From NCBI RefSeq assembly GCF_001280845.1, contig NZ_LGHP01000001.1, positions 306,172-370,171 on the forward strand: 64,000 nucleotides of DNA, written 5' to 3'. The position numbers and the translations under genes were made by a program. This document shows positions 43,309 through 52,217 of the stretch, one piece after another. The DNA comes from Bacillus sp. FJAT-28004 (GTDB lineage: Bacteria > Bacillota > Bacilli > Paenibacillales > Paenibacillaceae). The first letter of the stretch is position 1. The number at the start of each line of letters is the position of its first letter. Under the pieces are notes generated by a model. The model saw only the letters and a program-made list of their open reading frames with translations, did not search any database and was not told where the DNA came from.

Positions 43309-44922
43309 ATGAAGCGAAATAGAATACAAAAAGGGAAAATGTTATTTATGCTGGTTATGATCATGGCGTTCTTGGCAACGGCGTGTTCGAACAGTGGTGA
43401 AAGCAATGGCTCTGAGAAGCCGACAAACGAGGCTACGAACAAGCCGACCAATGAGTCTACAAGCGGAGAAAAGGACCCTTATGACGGATTACCTAAGAAA
43501 GTTAGTATTTCCACATTTGATAGAGGTCAAGTATCCAGCGATGAGGGCACCTATGAGGACAACCGTTGGGTGAAATGGATTCGCGAGCAATCGGGTATTG
43601 ATGTGTCGATCGTTCCAGTACCGCGCAACCAAGCGCAGGATACGCTTAACGTATTGATTGCATCGAAACAAGCGCCGGACCTGCTATGGGAGTATGACAG
43701 AACCTATATTGGCAAATTGGTTACCCAAGGGGTTATCCAGCCGATTGGGGAATATATAGAGAAATACAGCACGACTTACAAAAAATATTTGGAAGACAAT
43801 CCAGATTTGCTGCCTTATATTACTTTCGATGGCGAAGTCTATGCAGCTGTGACGAAACGTGCGATTACAGCCATTGTTAATCATGGTATGTGGATAAGAC
43901 AGGACTGGCTGGATGAATTGCAGCTTGAAAGGCCGACGACAGTGGAGGAGCTAGTTGCTGTAGCAAAAGCGATGAAAGAGCGTTATCCTGACAGCACGCC
44001 AATTGTTGGTCATACAACATTTGATATTTATTCTGCTCTCTATGCCGCAATGAACAATCAATGGTATGTGGAAGATGGGAAGATGGTATATGGTGCGACG
44101 CTTGATCGTTTCGGTGAAGCGATAGCACTGGAGAAGCAAATGTACGATTTGGGACTGGTCGATCGTGAATATTTAACTGATAGCAACAATCAGCGTGCAA
44201 CGCAGCTGTGGACAACAGGCAAGGCTGGTATCTATATGGGGCAATGGGGACTCGGAAATACCGATATTTTAACGAAAGATCTACTCATTAATGTGCCGGA
44301 CGCTAAGCCGGAGCCACTTGAAGCGGTTGCTACACCGCATGGCAAATATGGTACGTATCAGGAGGCTTCGCCGCTATTTTATGTCACTTTCAATAAGGAT
44401 ATGAAAAATCCGAAAGCTGCCATGGAATATTTGGATTGGATTTTGGAAAAGGGTTGGTTCACACTCGTGAATGGCGAGGCAGGCGTCCATCATGAAATGG
44501 TAGGTGACGTTGCGAAGCGTCTTGATCCTGATAAATTTACAAAAGAAGTGATTTTTGCAGGTGAATATGCTGTATTGCGTGATGAGAGCGGTTTCAAAGC
44601 TGAGAATTTGCTCGTTCAAGCGGCCAGTGATGACGTTTCACAACGCATTGCCAAGCTCGATATGGAATCACTCGATATTGTATTGAAAAATGAGTTCCGA
44701 CGCGATATTCCTTATCAACCAAGCTTTGATGAAATTAATGAAATTCGTTCAACGTTGGACACCTTTATTAAGGAAACACGCGCTAATGCAGTCACACAAG
44801 GAGCGAAATATACAGGACAGTGGGCACTAGATGAAATTCGCAAGGAATGGAAACGTTTGGGCGGTGAAAAAGCAGAAGAGATTGCTCAGAAGTGGTATGA
44901 AGAAAATAAATCCAGCTTCTAA
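43309..44922 (+). CDS. Extracellular solute-binding lipoprotein (importer D)
   Basis: This 537-residue lipoprotein has a signal ending AFLATAC (cysteine 26), then a Ser/Asn/Glu/Thr-rich linker with repeated KPTNE motifs. The binding fold includes IASKQAPDLLWEYDRTYIG and RLDPDKFTKEVIFA. TAGGAGGTCAAGT precedes the ATG. Last transport gene of importer D, 45 bp before the regulator. Its ligand is inferred from the downstream PL22-like and GH105 genes to be an unsaturated oligouronide. Confidence 0.87.
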   Translation: MKRNRIQKGKMLFMLVMIMAFLATACSNSGESNGSEKPTNEATNKPTNESTSGEKDPYDGLPKKVSISTFDRGQVSSDEGTYEDNRWVKWIREQSGIDVSIVPVPRNQAQDTLNVLIASKQAPDLLWEYDRTYIGKLVTQGVIQPIGEYIEKYSTTYKKYLEDNPDLLPYITFDGEVYAAVTKRAITAIVNHGMWIRQDWLDELQLERPTTVEELVAVAKAMKERYPDSTPIVGHTTFDIYSALYAAMNNQWYVEDGKMVYGATLDRFGEAIALEKQMYDLGLVDREYLTDSNNQRATQLWTTGKAGIYMGQWGLGNTDILTKDLLINVPDAKPEPLEAVATPHGKYGTYQEASPLFYVTFNKDMKNPKAAMEYLDWILEKGWFTLVNGEAGVHHEMVGDVAKRLDPDKFTKEVIFAGEYAVLRDESGFKAENLLVQAASDDVSQRIAKLDMESLDIVLKNEFRRDIPYQPSFDEINEIRSTLDTFIKETRANAVTQGAKYTGQWALDEIRKEWKRLGGEKAEEIAQKWYEENKSSF

Positions 44923-44967
44923 ATTGTAAGCTTTGGCTCTGGAAGAAGATACTGAGGGGGAACGGAA

Positions 44968-47322
44968 ATGAAGCTCGTACAACATCGGCGACTTACTAAA
45001 GCGGTTGCAATCCTATCGACGCTGCTGTTCTTCCTCGTGTTTTCTTCTGCCTTTTTAACGTATTCCGTATTCAACCGTCAATTGGAAGGGCAGTTAACCA
45101 GTACAAACATGGAGCTGCTCGGACAGATGGACCATAAGCTGGAACTGTCGCTTAAGCATATTGATAAAACGGCTATTCAACTGCTGAAGGCATACGAGGT
45201 AGGTCGATTCTTCAATAATGAGCTGAGCGAGCAGGAAACTCAGAACAATTCATTTCGTGTATCGACTCTCATTACGAATGCGATCAACAGTATCGATTAT
45301 ATATTTTCGATTGATCTATATGCGTACGACAAGCAACGGCTCGTTTCTGGAAATGTATTAACTGAACAGGATTATAAGCTGGATTTTTCATGGATTCCTG
45401 AGTTTCAGCAGTATGAGGGGTATTTCAACTGGATGTCAACTCGGAAGGTACAGCTTAATCATTCGCAATATCCGATATACCGCAATGTTGTCACGCTGGT
45501 TCGCTCCTACCCGCTTATTCATTCTCCAGGTACGCGCGAAGGCGCGATGGCTGTCAATATTAAGGAGGATTTGCTGTATGGCTTGATTCGAAATACGGCA
45601 CCGATGGATAAAGGACAGACCTTCATTATGAATAATGAAGGCGTCGTGGTGCTGCATGCTGACCAGAGCAAGCTGGGCAAGGATATTAGCGAATTTGCGT
45701 ACATCGATCAAATATTAAATGCTCAGGGAGCGAGCGGTCATTTCTCTGAGGAGGTTGAACAGACGGCAAGCTCTGTTTTTTATGTGAAATCAGATTATAC
45801 CGGCTGGAATATTGTGCGAGTTGTGCCAGATGCACAGTTTATGAAGCCGCTGTATGCCATTCGCAATGGACTGCTTATCCTTGCAATCGTATTGTTTGTG
45901 GTGGCGACAGCATCGGCAGCGATGGTGGGACGCTGGATTTTCAAGCCGGTCAATCGTTTTATTCAGGTGATGACACGGCATTTGACGACTCATTCGAAGG
46001 AAACGGCAACACGTAAATATACAGATGAATTCCAATATTTTGAGTCGACGGTACAGCATATTTTACAAGATCGGGAAGATTTGCATAAGCAGGTGATCGA
46101 AAGCAAGCCGCTCATCAAATGGCAGCTGCTGACTGAATTGTTGTCTGAGAAACGCAAAAATTTCGCGGTGTTACAGCCTTATATGGACATGCTTGGCATT
46201 AGTTTGTATCCGGATCATTTTATCGTGATGAGCATTGAATTTGACAATAAGCATGAAATTGCTTCGCCACGGGATTTGCAGCTGTATGCTTATGCGCTCT
46301 GCAATGTGGCTGAGGAATTGATGAATGCAGAGAGCCGCGGAATCGCAGTGGAGCTGAGCATCGGCAAGTGCGCGGTCATAATGAGCTTTGGTGATGGCGA
46401 TGAGTCGGAGCGACTTATGATGCGGGCGGTGGCCGTTGCGGATTTAATGAAAGATTTCGTTCAGGAATACTTTAACCGAACGATTACGATTGGTATTGGA
46501 GATATTGTTGAAACGGTCAACGATATTCATCGCTCCTATAAGCAATCGCTTGAGGCTTTGCGCTATAAGCTTGTGATGGGCAGCAATTCGATTATTACGA
46601 AAGAGGATGTTTTCAGCGATCAATCCCCGCAATTTTATCGGTTATTCGCTATGACAGATGGGATCGTTGCTTCGGTCAAGGCGTCAGATGCGGATAAAAT
46701 GAAGCTGCAAGTGCACAGATGGTTCGACTCTTTCACCGAGCATGTTGTGCCGCCGGAAATGATTATGCAGCTCATTGTGCAATGTCTAATGAAGGCGGCG
46801 ACCGCAGCTGTAGAGATTGGCATCGATCCGGAAGGGATCTTTCCAGAGCAGTACATGGTTGAGATGCTGAATCAGTATGAGCAGCTGCACCATCTTGAGG
46901 CATTTACAATCCAATCACTCACGAGCTTCATCGAACGGATTAAGGAAAAACGAAATAACAGGGAACGAAATGATGTCATTGACAATGTGATGGTCTATAT
47001 TCAAAAGCATTATATGCGCAGCGACTTATCGCTCAACTTGCTCGCAAGCGAGTTCCATTTGAGTGTATCCCATCTCAGCAAGCTGTTCAAAGAACAGAAG
47101 GAATGCAATTTCATCGATTATTTGATGGAGACGCGCATGAATAAGGCAAAGCAGCTGCTAAAGGATACGGAAGAGAAAATTCGCGATATTGCGGAGTGCG
47201 TGGGCTATACGAATGTGAATAGCTTTGTACGAATTTTTAAGAAGATAACGGGATTTACACCTACGGAATTCAGAGAGCGGTCACGGGGAGAGCAAGACGA
47301 GGAAGTCAGTTCAATCCTATAG
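44968..47322 (+). CDS. Membrane-anchored AraC-family transcriptional regulator (importer D locus)
   Basis: This 784-residue protein has helix 1 (about 12-35), an extracellular Cache-like region with a late MNNEGVVVLHADQSKLGKDI motif, helix 2 (about 296-322, LLILAIVLFVVATASAAMVG), a cytoplasmic linker and an AraC HTH pair (about 672-770, LLASEFHLSVSHLSKLFKE and IAECVGYTNVNSFVRIFKK, then GFTPTEFR). GAGGGGGAACGGAA precedes the ATG. It sits between the importer and enzyme genes on the same strand and is the likely activator of both. Confidence 0.87.
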   Translation: MKLVQHRRLTKAVAILSTLLFFLVFSSAFLTYSVFNRQLEGQLTSTNMELLGQMDHKLELSLKHIDKTAIQLLKAYEVGRFFNNELSEQETQNNSFRVSTLITNAINSIDYIFSIDLYAYDKQRLVSGNVLTEQDYKLDFSWIPEFQQYEGYFNWMSTRKVQLNHSQYPIYRNVVTLVRSYPLIHSPGTREGAMAVNIKEDLLYGLIRNTAPMDKGQTFIMNNEGVVVLHADQSKLGKDISEFAYIDQILNAQGASGHFSEEVEQTASSVFYVKSDYTGWNIVRVVPDAQFMKPLYAIRNGLLILAIVLFVVATASAAMVGRWIFKPVNRFIQVMTRHLTTHSKETATRKYTDEFQYFESTVQHILQDREDLHKQVIESKPLIKWQLLTELLSEKRKNFAVLQPYMDMLGISLYPDHFIVMSIEFDNKHEIASPRDLQLYAYALCNVAEELMNAESRGIAVELSIGKCAVIMSFGDGDESERLMMRAVAVADLMKDFVQEYFNRTITIGIGDIVETVNDIHRSYKQSLEALRYKLVMGSNSIITKEDVFSDQSPQFYRLFAMTDGIVASVKASDADKMKLQVHRWFDSFTEHVVPPEMIMQLIVQCLMKAATAAVEIGIDPEGIFPEQYMVEMLNQYEQLHHLEAFTIQSLTSFIERIKEKRNNRERNDVIDNVMVYIQKHYMRSDLSLNLLASEFHLSVSHLSKLFKEQKECNFIDYLMETRMNKAKQLLKDTEEKIRDIAECVGYTNVNSFVRIFKKITGFTPTEFRERSRGEQDEEVSSIL

Positions 47323-47341
47323 AGGAGAGGAAGGGCACAGC

Positions 47342-48412
47342 ATGCTTATTCGCAAGTTGAAGGACCCTTTAACGAACATCGATATTCAGGCTGTTGGGAA
47401 TCCCGGTGCGGATACCGGTCAGAACTATTTTACAGCACAAACCTGGATGGCAGACAGCCGTCATATAGTTGTTTGCACAGATATTGATGAGAACAAAACG
47501 GGACGTTATGTACGTTTTGATACAGAGACGGGAGCGACAGAGACGGTGCTGATAGACCTTAGCTGGGGATGCGGCATCGTATCGGCAAATGATCTGTTCT
47601 ATTATTACGTTGGTTCTGCCATTTATGAATATAACTTGCATACGCAGTTGTGTCGTACCGTCTGCAGTATGGAGACGGGGACTCAGCTGTATGGTCCGCT
47701 CTCCATCACCAACGACGGGAGAAAACTCGGGATTTATTGGAAGCGCGGAGACGATTGGGTGATCGGGACAGCTCAGGTCGACACGGGTTCGGTCACCGAG
47801 GTAGCTGCACCGGGCTTTCAAGAGCCATACCCTATTGCGAATCATTCCATGATTAATCCTCAATATGATCACCTTGTATTTTTTGCTCATGAGGGCAAGA
47901 CGGAGCATATTGCTGATCGCATCTATGTCGCAGATACAACGACGAATGAGATACGCAATGTGTTTCGCCAGCAGCGGCTGGATACGAGTGAGCATGTAGA
48001 GTATGTCGGGCATGAGATGTGGGCGGCAGACGGAGAACACCTGTATTTCATTAAGTATCCGCAAAGCCCGCTTAAACCGACAGGAGTATATCGGGTTGAA
48101 AAATGGGGAAAAGAGCGGGAGTTTATTAATGGCGACTACAGGTATTGGCATGTAGCAACTAGCCCAGATGGACGCTATGCAGTTGCAGATACGATTGAAG
48201 AGGGGATGCATGTAAGCAAAATTGTCTTGATCAATTTGGAGACGCGAACCTCTAAGCTGCTGTGCGAGCTGCCTCTATGGAGAGAGCATCCCGGACATCC
48301 TCACCCGATGTTCAGTCCCAATAGCAATAGGGTATCGTTTACTTTTGCAGATGAGGATCAGCACTTATGGATTGGTGTAATTGACCTTGATCAAATTTCT
48401 GAGGAGGAATGA
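47342..48412 (+). CDS. Oligogalacturonate-lyase-like beta-propeller (PL22-like)
   Basis: This 356-residue cytoplasmic seven-bladed-propeller-type protein resembles PL22 oligogalacturonate lyases, which cut di- and trigalacturonates by beta-elimination. Typical blades are WMADSRHIVVCTDID, ATSPDGRYAVADTIEEGMHV and FSPNSNRVSFTFADEDQHLW. Several histidines expected near the Mn site are seen in NHSMINPQ, GHEMW, WHVATSPDG and HPGHPHPMF. It is a little shorter than typical PL22 (about 388). AGAGGAGAGGAAGGG precedes the ATG. The next gene starts 1 bp after it. Confidence 0.7.
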   Translation: MLIRKLKDPLTNIDIQAVGNPGADTGQNYFTAQTWMADSRHIVVCTDIDENKTGRYVRFDTETGATETVLIDLSWGCGIVSANDLFYYYVGSAIYEYNLHTQLCRTVCSMETGTQLYGPLSITNDGRKLGIYWKRGDDWVIGTAQVDTGSVTEVAAPGFQEPYPIANHSMINPQYDHLVFFAHEGKTEHIADRIYVADTTTNEIRNVFRQQRLDTSEHVEYVGHEMWAADGEHLYFIKYPQSPLKPTGVYRVEKWGKEREFINGDYRYWHVATSPDGRYAVADTIEEGMHVSKIVLINLETRTSKLLCELPLWREHPGHPHPMFSPNSNRVSFTFADEDQHLWIGVIDLDQISEEE

Positions 48413-48413
48413 T

Positions 48414-49478
48414 ATGACAGGGCAGATGACAGATGCGATGAGCAGAATCTACAGCTGCATGACCGGTGATCACCAGGGCATTTGGGGCATGGATATCAAT
48501 CATTGGGACTGGGTTCCTGGTGTAGGTGTCATTTCAATTTTGGACTACGGAGAGAAGATAGGGCAAGCGGAAGCGATTCATTACGTTCAAACATGGGTAG
48601 AGCGGAATAAGCATAAAGCCGATGCTCTGAATGTAATTAATGCCATGGCGCCTTATGCTGTATTTCCAGCTTTGTATCGCCGTACTGGGGAGAAGTGGCT
48701 GCTGGCCAAATCGCAGGAAATTGCACAGTGGATGCTGTATGAAGCGCCGCGGACTCGCGAGCGGGCTTTCGAGCATACCGTTACAGAAGCTGTTGAATTC
48801 CGCGAACAGGTGTGGGCGGATACGGTGTTTATGGCGGTGCTTTTTCTAGCACGTCTGGCCAAATTGACGGGTGACAAGCAGCTGGCCGAAGAGGCGCTGG
48901 AGCAGACGATGCTTCACTTGCAGCTGCTGCAGGATACAAATACGGGATTGTTATACCACGGCTGGAACTGTGAAGCAGGCAACCATTTGTCAGCGGTTCA
49001 TTGGGCAAGGGCAAATGCTTGGATTGTTATGAGCGTACCTGAGATTATGACGGAAATCAGTGGATTAGCTGTCATCCCAGCAGAGCTTTATGAACGCTAT
49101 CGCACCCTTGCTGCAGCACTTCGCTCTTGTCAGGCAGCAGACGGGCTTTGGCATACAGTGCTGGATCGCGTCGATACGTATAAAGAAACATCGGCAAGTG
49201 CCGGAATCGCATGCGGCTTTCTTAGAGGAATCGATGCGGGACTACTCGATGTCTCGTTCATGGAGCCGGCTGAGCGTACACTAACCGGTGTGCTTTCCTT
49301 AATCAATCCGGTTGGTGAAGTGGCTGGAGTATCAGGCGGAACACCCATTATGCCATCCGTGGATGCGTATAATCAAATTAAGATCTATCCGACGCTATAT
49401 GGGCAAGGATTGACTCTGCAGCTGTTGACACAATTCAAGTACAGTTCTGCAAGTGAACAAGCAACGGAAGGTAAATAG
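48414..49478 (+). CDS. GH105 unsaturated (rhamno)galacturonyl hydrolase
   Basis: This 354-residue (alpha/alpha)6-barrel enzyme is of the YteR/YesR family, which hydrates the double bond of unsaturated uronyl ends made by lyases. The proposed catalytic Asp is D136 in VWADTVFMAVLFL. Other family strings are GIWGMDINHWDWVPGVGVIS, LLYHGWNCEAG, HWARANAWIVMSVPEI and YKETSASAGIACGFLRGI. ATG 48414 follows GAGGAGGAATGAT; an upstream in-frame start at 48381 is inside the PL22-like gene. No signal peptide. It is the logical partner of the preceding lyase. Confidence 0.85.
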   Translation: MTGQMTDAMSRIYSCMTGDHQGIWGMDINHWDWVPGVGVISILDYGEKIGQAEAIHYVQTWVERNKHKADALNVINAMAPYAVFPALYRRTGEKWLLAKSQEIAQWMLYEAPRTRERAFEHTVTEAVEFREQVWADTVFMAVLFLARLAKLTGDKQLAEEALEQTMLHLQLLQDTNTGLLYHGWNCEAGNHLSAVHWARANAWIVMSVPEIMTEISGLAVIPAELYERYRTLAAALRSCQAADGLWHTVLDRVDTYKETSASAGIACGFLRGIDAGLLDVSFMEPAERTLTGVLSLINPVGEVAGVSGGTPIMPSVDAYNQIKIYPTLYGQGLTLQLLTQFKYSSASEQATEGK

Positions 49479-49503
49479 AATACAAGCGAGGGATGAAATA
49501 AAC

Positions 49504-51210
49504 ATGGCGTACTATTCCGATAATCCATTTAATAACAGGCAAATGCTGATTAAACAGATCGATTCTCGAGATTCACAGTACAATTCAGAAAATCGCCTCT
49601 TGAAGTCGCCTTTCAGCAGTCCTGGTTATCATACAACGATCAAACAAGCTGATTTTATTCACTCAACTCGCAGTTCTCTCGTGTATGCACTTGGTTTGCT
49701 AGATACGGAGGAAGCACACTATGAGCAGCGCGCCTTCGATATTATTGAGCAGGTTGTTTCTCTACAGGATACGGATCGCAGCCGCAGTACGTTTGGTATT
49801 TGGTCTTGGTTTTATGAGGAGCCGCTCGATCAGATGTCGCCTCCTGATTGGAACTGGGCTGATTTTTGCGGCAAGCTTCTCGTACTGATCGTTTCAAGGC
49901 ATTCTGCTAGATTGCCAGAGAAGCTGAGGCAGTCGGTACAGCAAGCAATCTACAATGCCTGTGATGCAATTATTATACGGAATGTAGGGCCCAATTACAC
50001 GAATATTGCGATTATGGGCGCATTCGTTACACTCATCGCTGGTGAATTATTCGAGCGGGAGGATTATGCAAAATACGGATTTGAACGGCTGGAAAAGCTG
50101 CACAACTATACGCTGCCTAGGCAAGCGTTCCTAGAATATAATAGTCCGACGTACACGCAAGTTGCTATTTTGGAGCTGTCCGCTATTGTAACGGAAACGA
50201 ATAATGCGCAAGCGAAGCAGCTCGGAAACGACCTGCTGAATATTGCCTGGAAAAGCGTAGCAGATCATTTTCATGCGGGATCAAGGCAGTGGTCGGGCCC
50301 TCATAGCCGCTGTTACAAAACGTTGCTTACACCGCTAAGTGAAGCTTTCCTGCAACTTGCAACAGGAGGAAAGCTGGCTTTCTATCAGGAGGAAGAGCTT
50401 CCCTATGATGAAGGTTGGTATAAGTGCGGTGTCATCTGTCCAGAGCAATATATCGAACAGTTTCTTAGCCCCGTTCAGCAGACGATAAGAGAATGCTTTG
50501 GAACCACCGGAAGCGGAACAGAGAAATGGGCAACGACTTATATGACGCCGACCTATTCGCTCGGCAGCTTCAAAAAAGAGATCATGTGGAATCAGACACG
50601 GACTTTGCTTGCGTACGTGGATAATGGCGGCAAGGCGACTTACTTGCATCTGCGTGCTTTGCATGATGGTTATGATTACTGCTCGGCTATTTTTCATGGG
50701 GAGCAGCGGGCAAACCATCTGCTATTTGGTATGAATTTTGTGGTCAATGGCGGTGATACTCACCCGAATTTGGATATGATTAATGGATCTATCGAGGCGT
50801 CCGATTTCAGATTTCGTCTGGAAATAGGCGGTGCTTTGGAGCATGTTAGTCCGGTTGTGGAAAAGGACAGTGTAAGCCTGCGAATTGGCGAGACGTTAGT
50901 GTTGCTGCGCAGCTGGTTTGCGGCATTTGATGATCAAGCTGCAGGACCTGCATCAAGGGACTGGAGCTGGGAAGTTACTAAGGTAGATAACGTGCTGGGC
51001 ATCGATCTTGTCCTTCATACTGGTGAGAAGAGGGTCATTGATTTTCAAAAGGTGAATGAAGCTGCATTTCTTTTCTCCCTTTGCATAGGGGAGGGGCTTG
51101 AGAGCTTTAAGCCGCAGATCGAACGCACAAAAGAGCTTGCAACGGTAAGTGGAAGCTGGAATAATGAGCCAATAGGGCTATCTTTGCAGCTGAAGCCAGG
51201 TGTGCAGTAA
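49504..51210 (+). CDS. Unrecognised cytoplasmic protein in the oligouronide operon
   Basis: This 568-residue protein has no signal peptide and belongs to no family that I can name. The first ~370 residues are helix-rich and resemble an (alpha/alpha) toroid, with GIWSWFYEEPLDQMSPPDWN, NYTNIAIMGAFVTLIAGELF and FLEYNSPTYTQVAI. The last ~200 are beta-rich. This helical-then-beta order resembles heparinase-II/III-like lyases and some glycosidases. Trp, Tyr and His residues are abundant in the first part. ATG 49504 is 25 bp after GH105; an in-frame GTG at 49453 inside GH105 has no ribosome binding site. It may act on the same oligouronide. Last gene before a terminator. Confidence 0.7.
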   Translation: MAYYSDNPFNNRQMLIKQIDSRDSQYNSENRLLKSPFSSPGYHTTIKQADFIHSTRSSLVYALGLLDTEEAHYEQRAFDIIEQVVSLQDTDRSRSTFGIWSWFYEEPLDQMSPPDWNWADFCGKLLVLIVSRHSARLPEKLRQSVQQAIYNACDAIIIRNVGPNYTNIAIMGAFVTLIAGELFEREDYAKYGFERLEKLHNYTLPRQAFLEYNSPTYTQVAILELSAIVTETNNAQAKQLGNDLLNIAWKSVADHFHAGSRQWSGPHSRCYKTLLTPLSEAFLQLATGGKLAFYQEEELPYDEGWYKCGVICPEQYIEQFLSPVQQTIRECFGTTGSGTEKWATTYMTPTYSLGSFKKEIMWNQTRTLLAYVDNGGKATYLHLRALHDGYDYCSAIFHGEQRANHLLFGMNFVVNGGDTHPNLDMINGSIEASDFRFRLEIGGALEHVSPVVEKDSVSLRIGETLVLLRSWFAAFDDQAAGPASRDWSWEVTKVDNVLGIDLVLHTGEKRVIDFQKVNEAAFLFSLCIGEGLESFKPQIERTKELATVSGSWNNEPIGLSLQLKPGVQ

Positions 51211-51224
51211 TCATCCGCTATCCT

Positions 51225-51254
51225 AAAACCCATCGAATTACCGATGGGTTTTTC
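51225..51254 (+). terminator. Intrinsic terminator ending the importer D/enzyme operon
   Basis: AAACCCATCG (51226-51235) pairs with CGATGGGTTT (51242-51251), followed by TTC. Strong form. Confidence 0.85.
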
Positions 51255-51300
51255 TTATAGCTGCAACCTATGAAAACAAAAAAGAGAGGAAGAAACCGCA

Positions 51301-52098
51301 TTGAAAATCCAGTATACGTTATTTCCTGAAGGACGAACGAAGGCTATGACCTTCAGCTATGATGATGGGCGTACGCAGGACCGTCAACTTGTAGGGAAAT
51401 TGAATCAGTATGGCTTTAAGGGAACCTTTCATCTTAACTCTGGTTTCTTAGGCAAAGAAGGATATGTAACTGCGGAAGAGGTTCAAACGCTTTATGAGGG
51501 TCATGAAGTATCTTCGCATACCGTTGATCACCCTTTTCTAGAAATATCTCCTCCAGATCAAGTGGCACAAGAAATATTGGATGATCGGCGGGTATTGGAA
51601 AGTCTTGTGCATTATCCAATACATGGTATGAGCTACCCGTTTGGTACTTATGATGATAAGGTCGTAGCTATGCTGCCCACGCTTGGTATTGAATATGCTA
51701 GAACCGTTAACAGCCATGGCAGGTTCGAGATGCCATCAGATCCTCTTCGATGGCATCCAACCTGCCATCATAAACAGCTGCTAGAGCAGGTTGAAATTTT
51801 TAAAGACTACCAGGACAGATTTAAAAGGATGTCATTGCTTTACGTTTGGGGTCATAGCTATGAGTTTGACAATGATGATAACTGGGAGATTATTGATCAG
51901 GCAGGGGATATTTTAAAGGGAAATGATACAATCTGGCACGCTACGAACGCTGAGATTATAGCATATAAGCAAGTGCTCGAGAGACTGAGATTCTCAGTTG
52001 ATCGAAGTATTGTTCATAATCCTTCGGCCATGGATGCTTGGATAAGTGTTGAAGGCGAACCTGTTAAGCTCGGTGCTGGTCAAGTTATTCGATTATAA
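51301..52098 (+). CDS. Polysaccharide deacetylase (NodB/CE4 fold)
   Basis: This 265-residue protein starts at TTG after AGAGAGGAAGAAACC. It has the CE4 metal-binding pattern: TFSYDDG (D21/D22) and HTVDHP (H73, H77), plus YPFGTYDDK. The last two-thirds keep an arginine and a tryptophan-rich strand (RWHPTCHHK, LYVWGHSYEF). The family removes N- or O-acetyl groups from glycans. No signal peptide or membrane anchor is seen, unlike cell-wall deacetylases, so it may act on imported acetylated oligosaccharides from importer D. It has no partner gene and stands between two terminators. Confidence 0.8.
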   Translation: MKIQYTLFPEGRTKAMTFSYDDGRTQDRQLVGKLNQYGFKGTFHLNSGFLGKEGYVTAEEVQTLYEGHEVSSHTVDHPFLEISPPDQVAQEILDDRRVLESLVHYPIHGMSYPFGTYDDKVVAMLPTLGIEYARTVNSHGRFEMPSDPLRWHPTCHHKQLLEQVEIFKDYQDRFKRMSLLYVWGHSYEFDNDDNWEIIDQAGDILKGNDTIWHATNAEIIAYKQVLERLRFSVDRSIVHNPSAMDAWISVEGEPVKLGAGQVIRL

Positions 52099-52151
52099 AA
52101 TGATGCCAAGCGGTATCTACAATGCCGAAACATAATGTTTTCTACAACAAA

Positions 52152-52184
52152 CAGCCAGAAGAGCATATCTTGCTCTTCTGGCTG
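52152..52184. terminator. Bidirectional terminator between convergent genes
   Basis: CAGCCAGAAGAGCA (52152-52165) pairs perfectly with TGCTCTTCTGGCTG (52171-52184). On the minus strand the hairpin is followed by TTTGTTG. It serves the deacetylase (+) and the oxygenase (-). Confidence 0.75.
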
Positions 52185-52217
52185 GAATCATGATAGCCTG
52201 CTGATCTTTCTTTTTAT

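Noticed and set aside
47369..48211. 280-codon minus-strand frame
   Set aside because: It is antisense to the PL22-like gene, which has family motifs and good ribosome binding; the reverse frame has neither.
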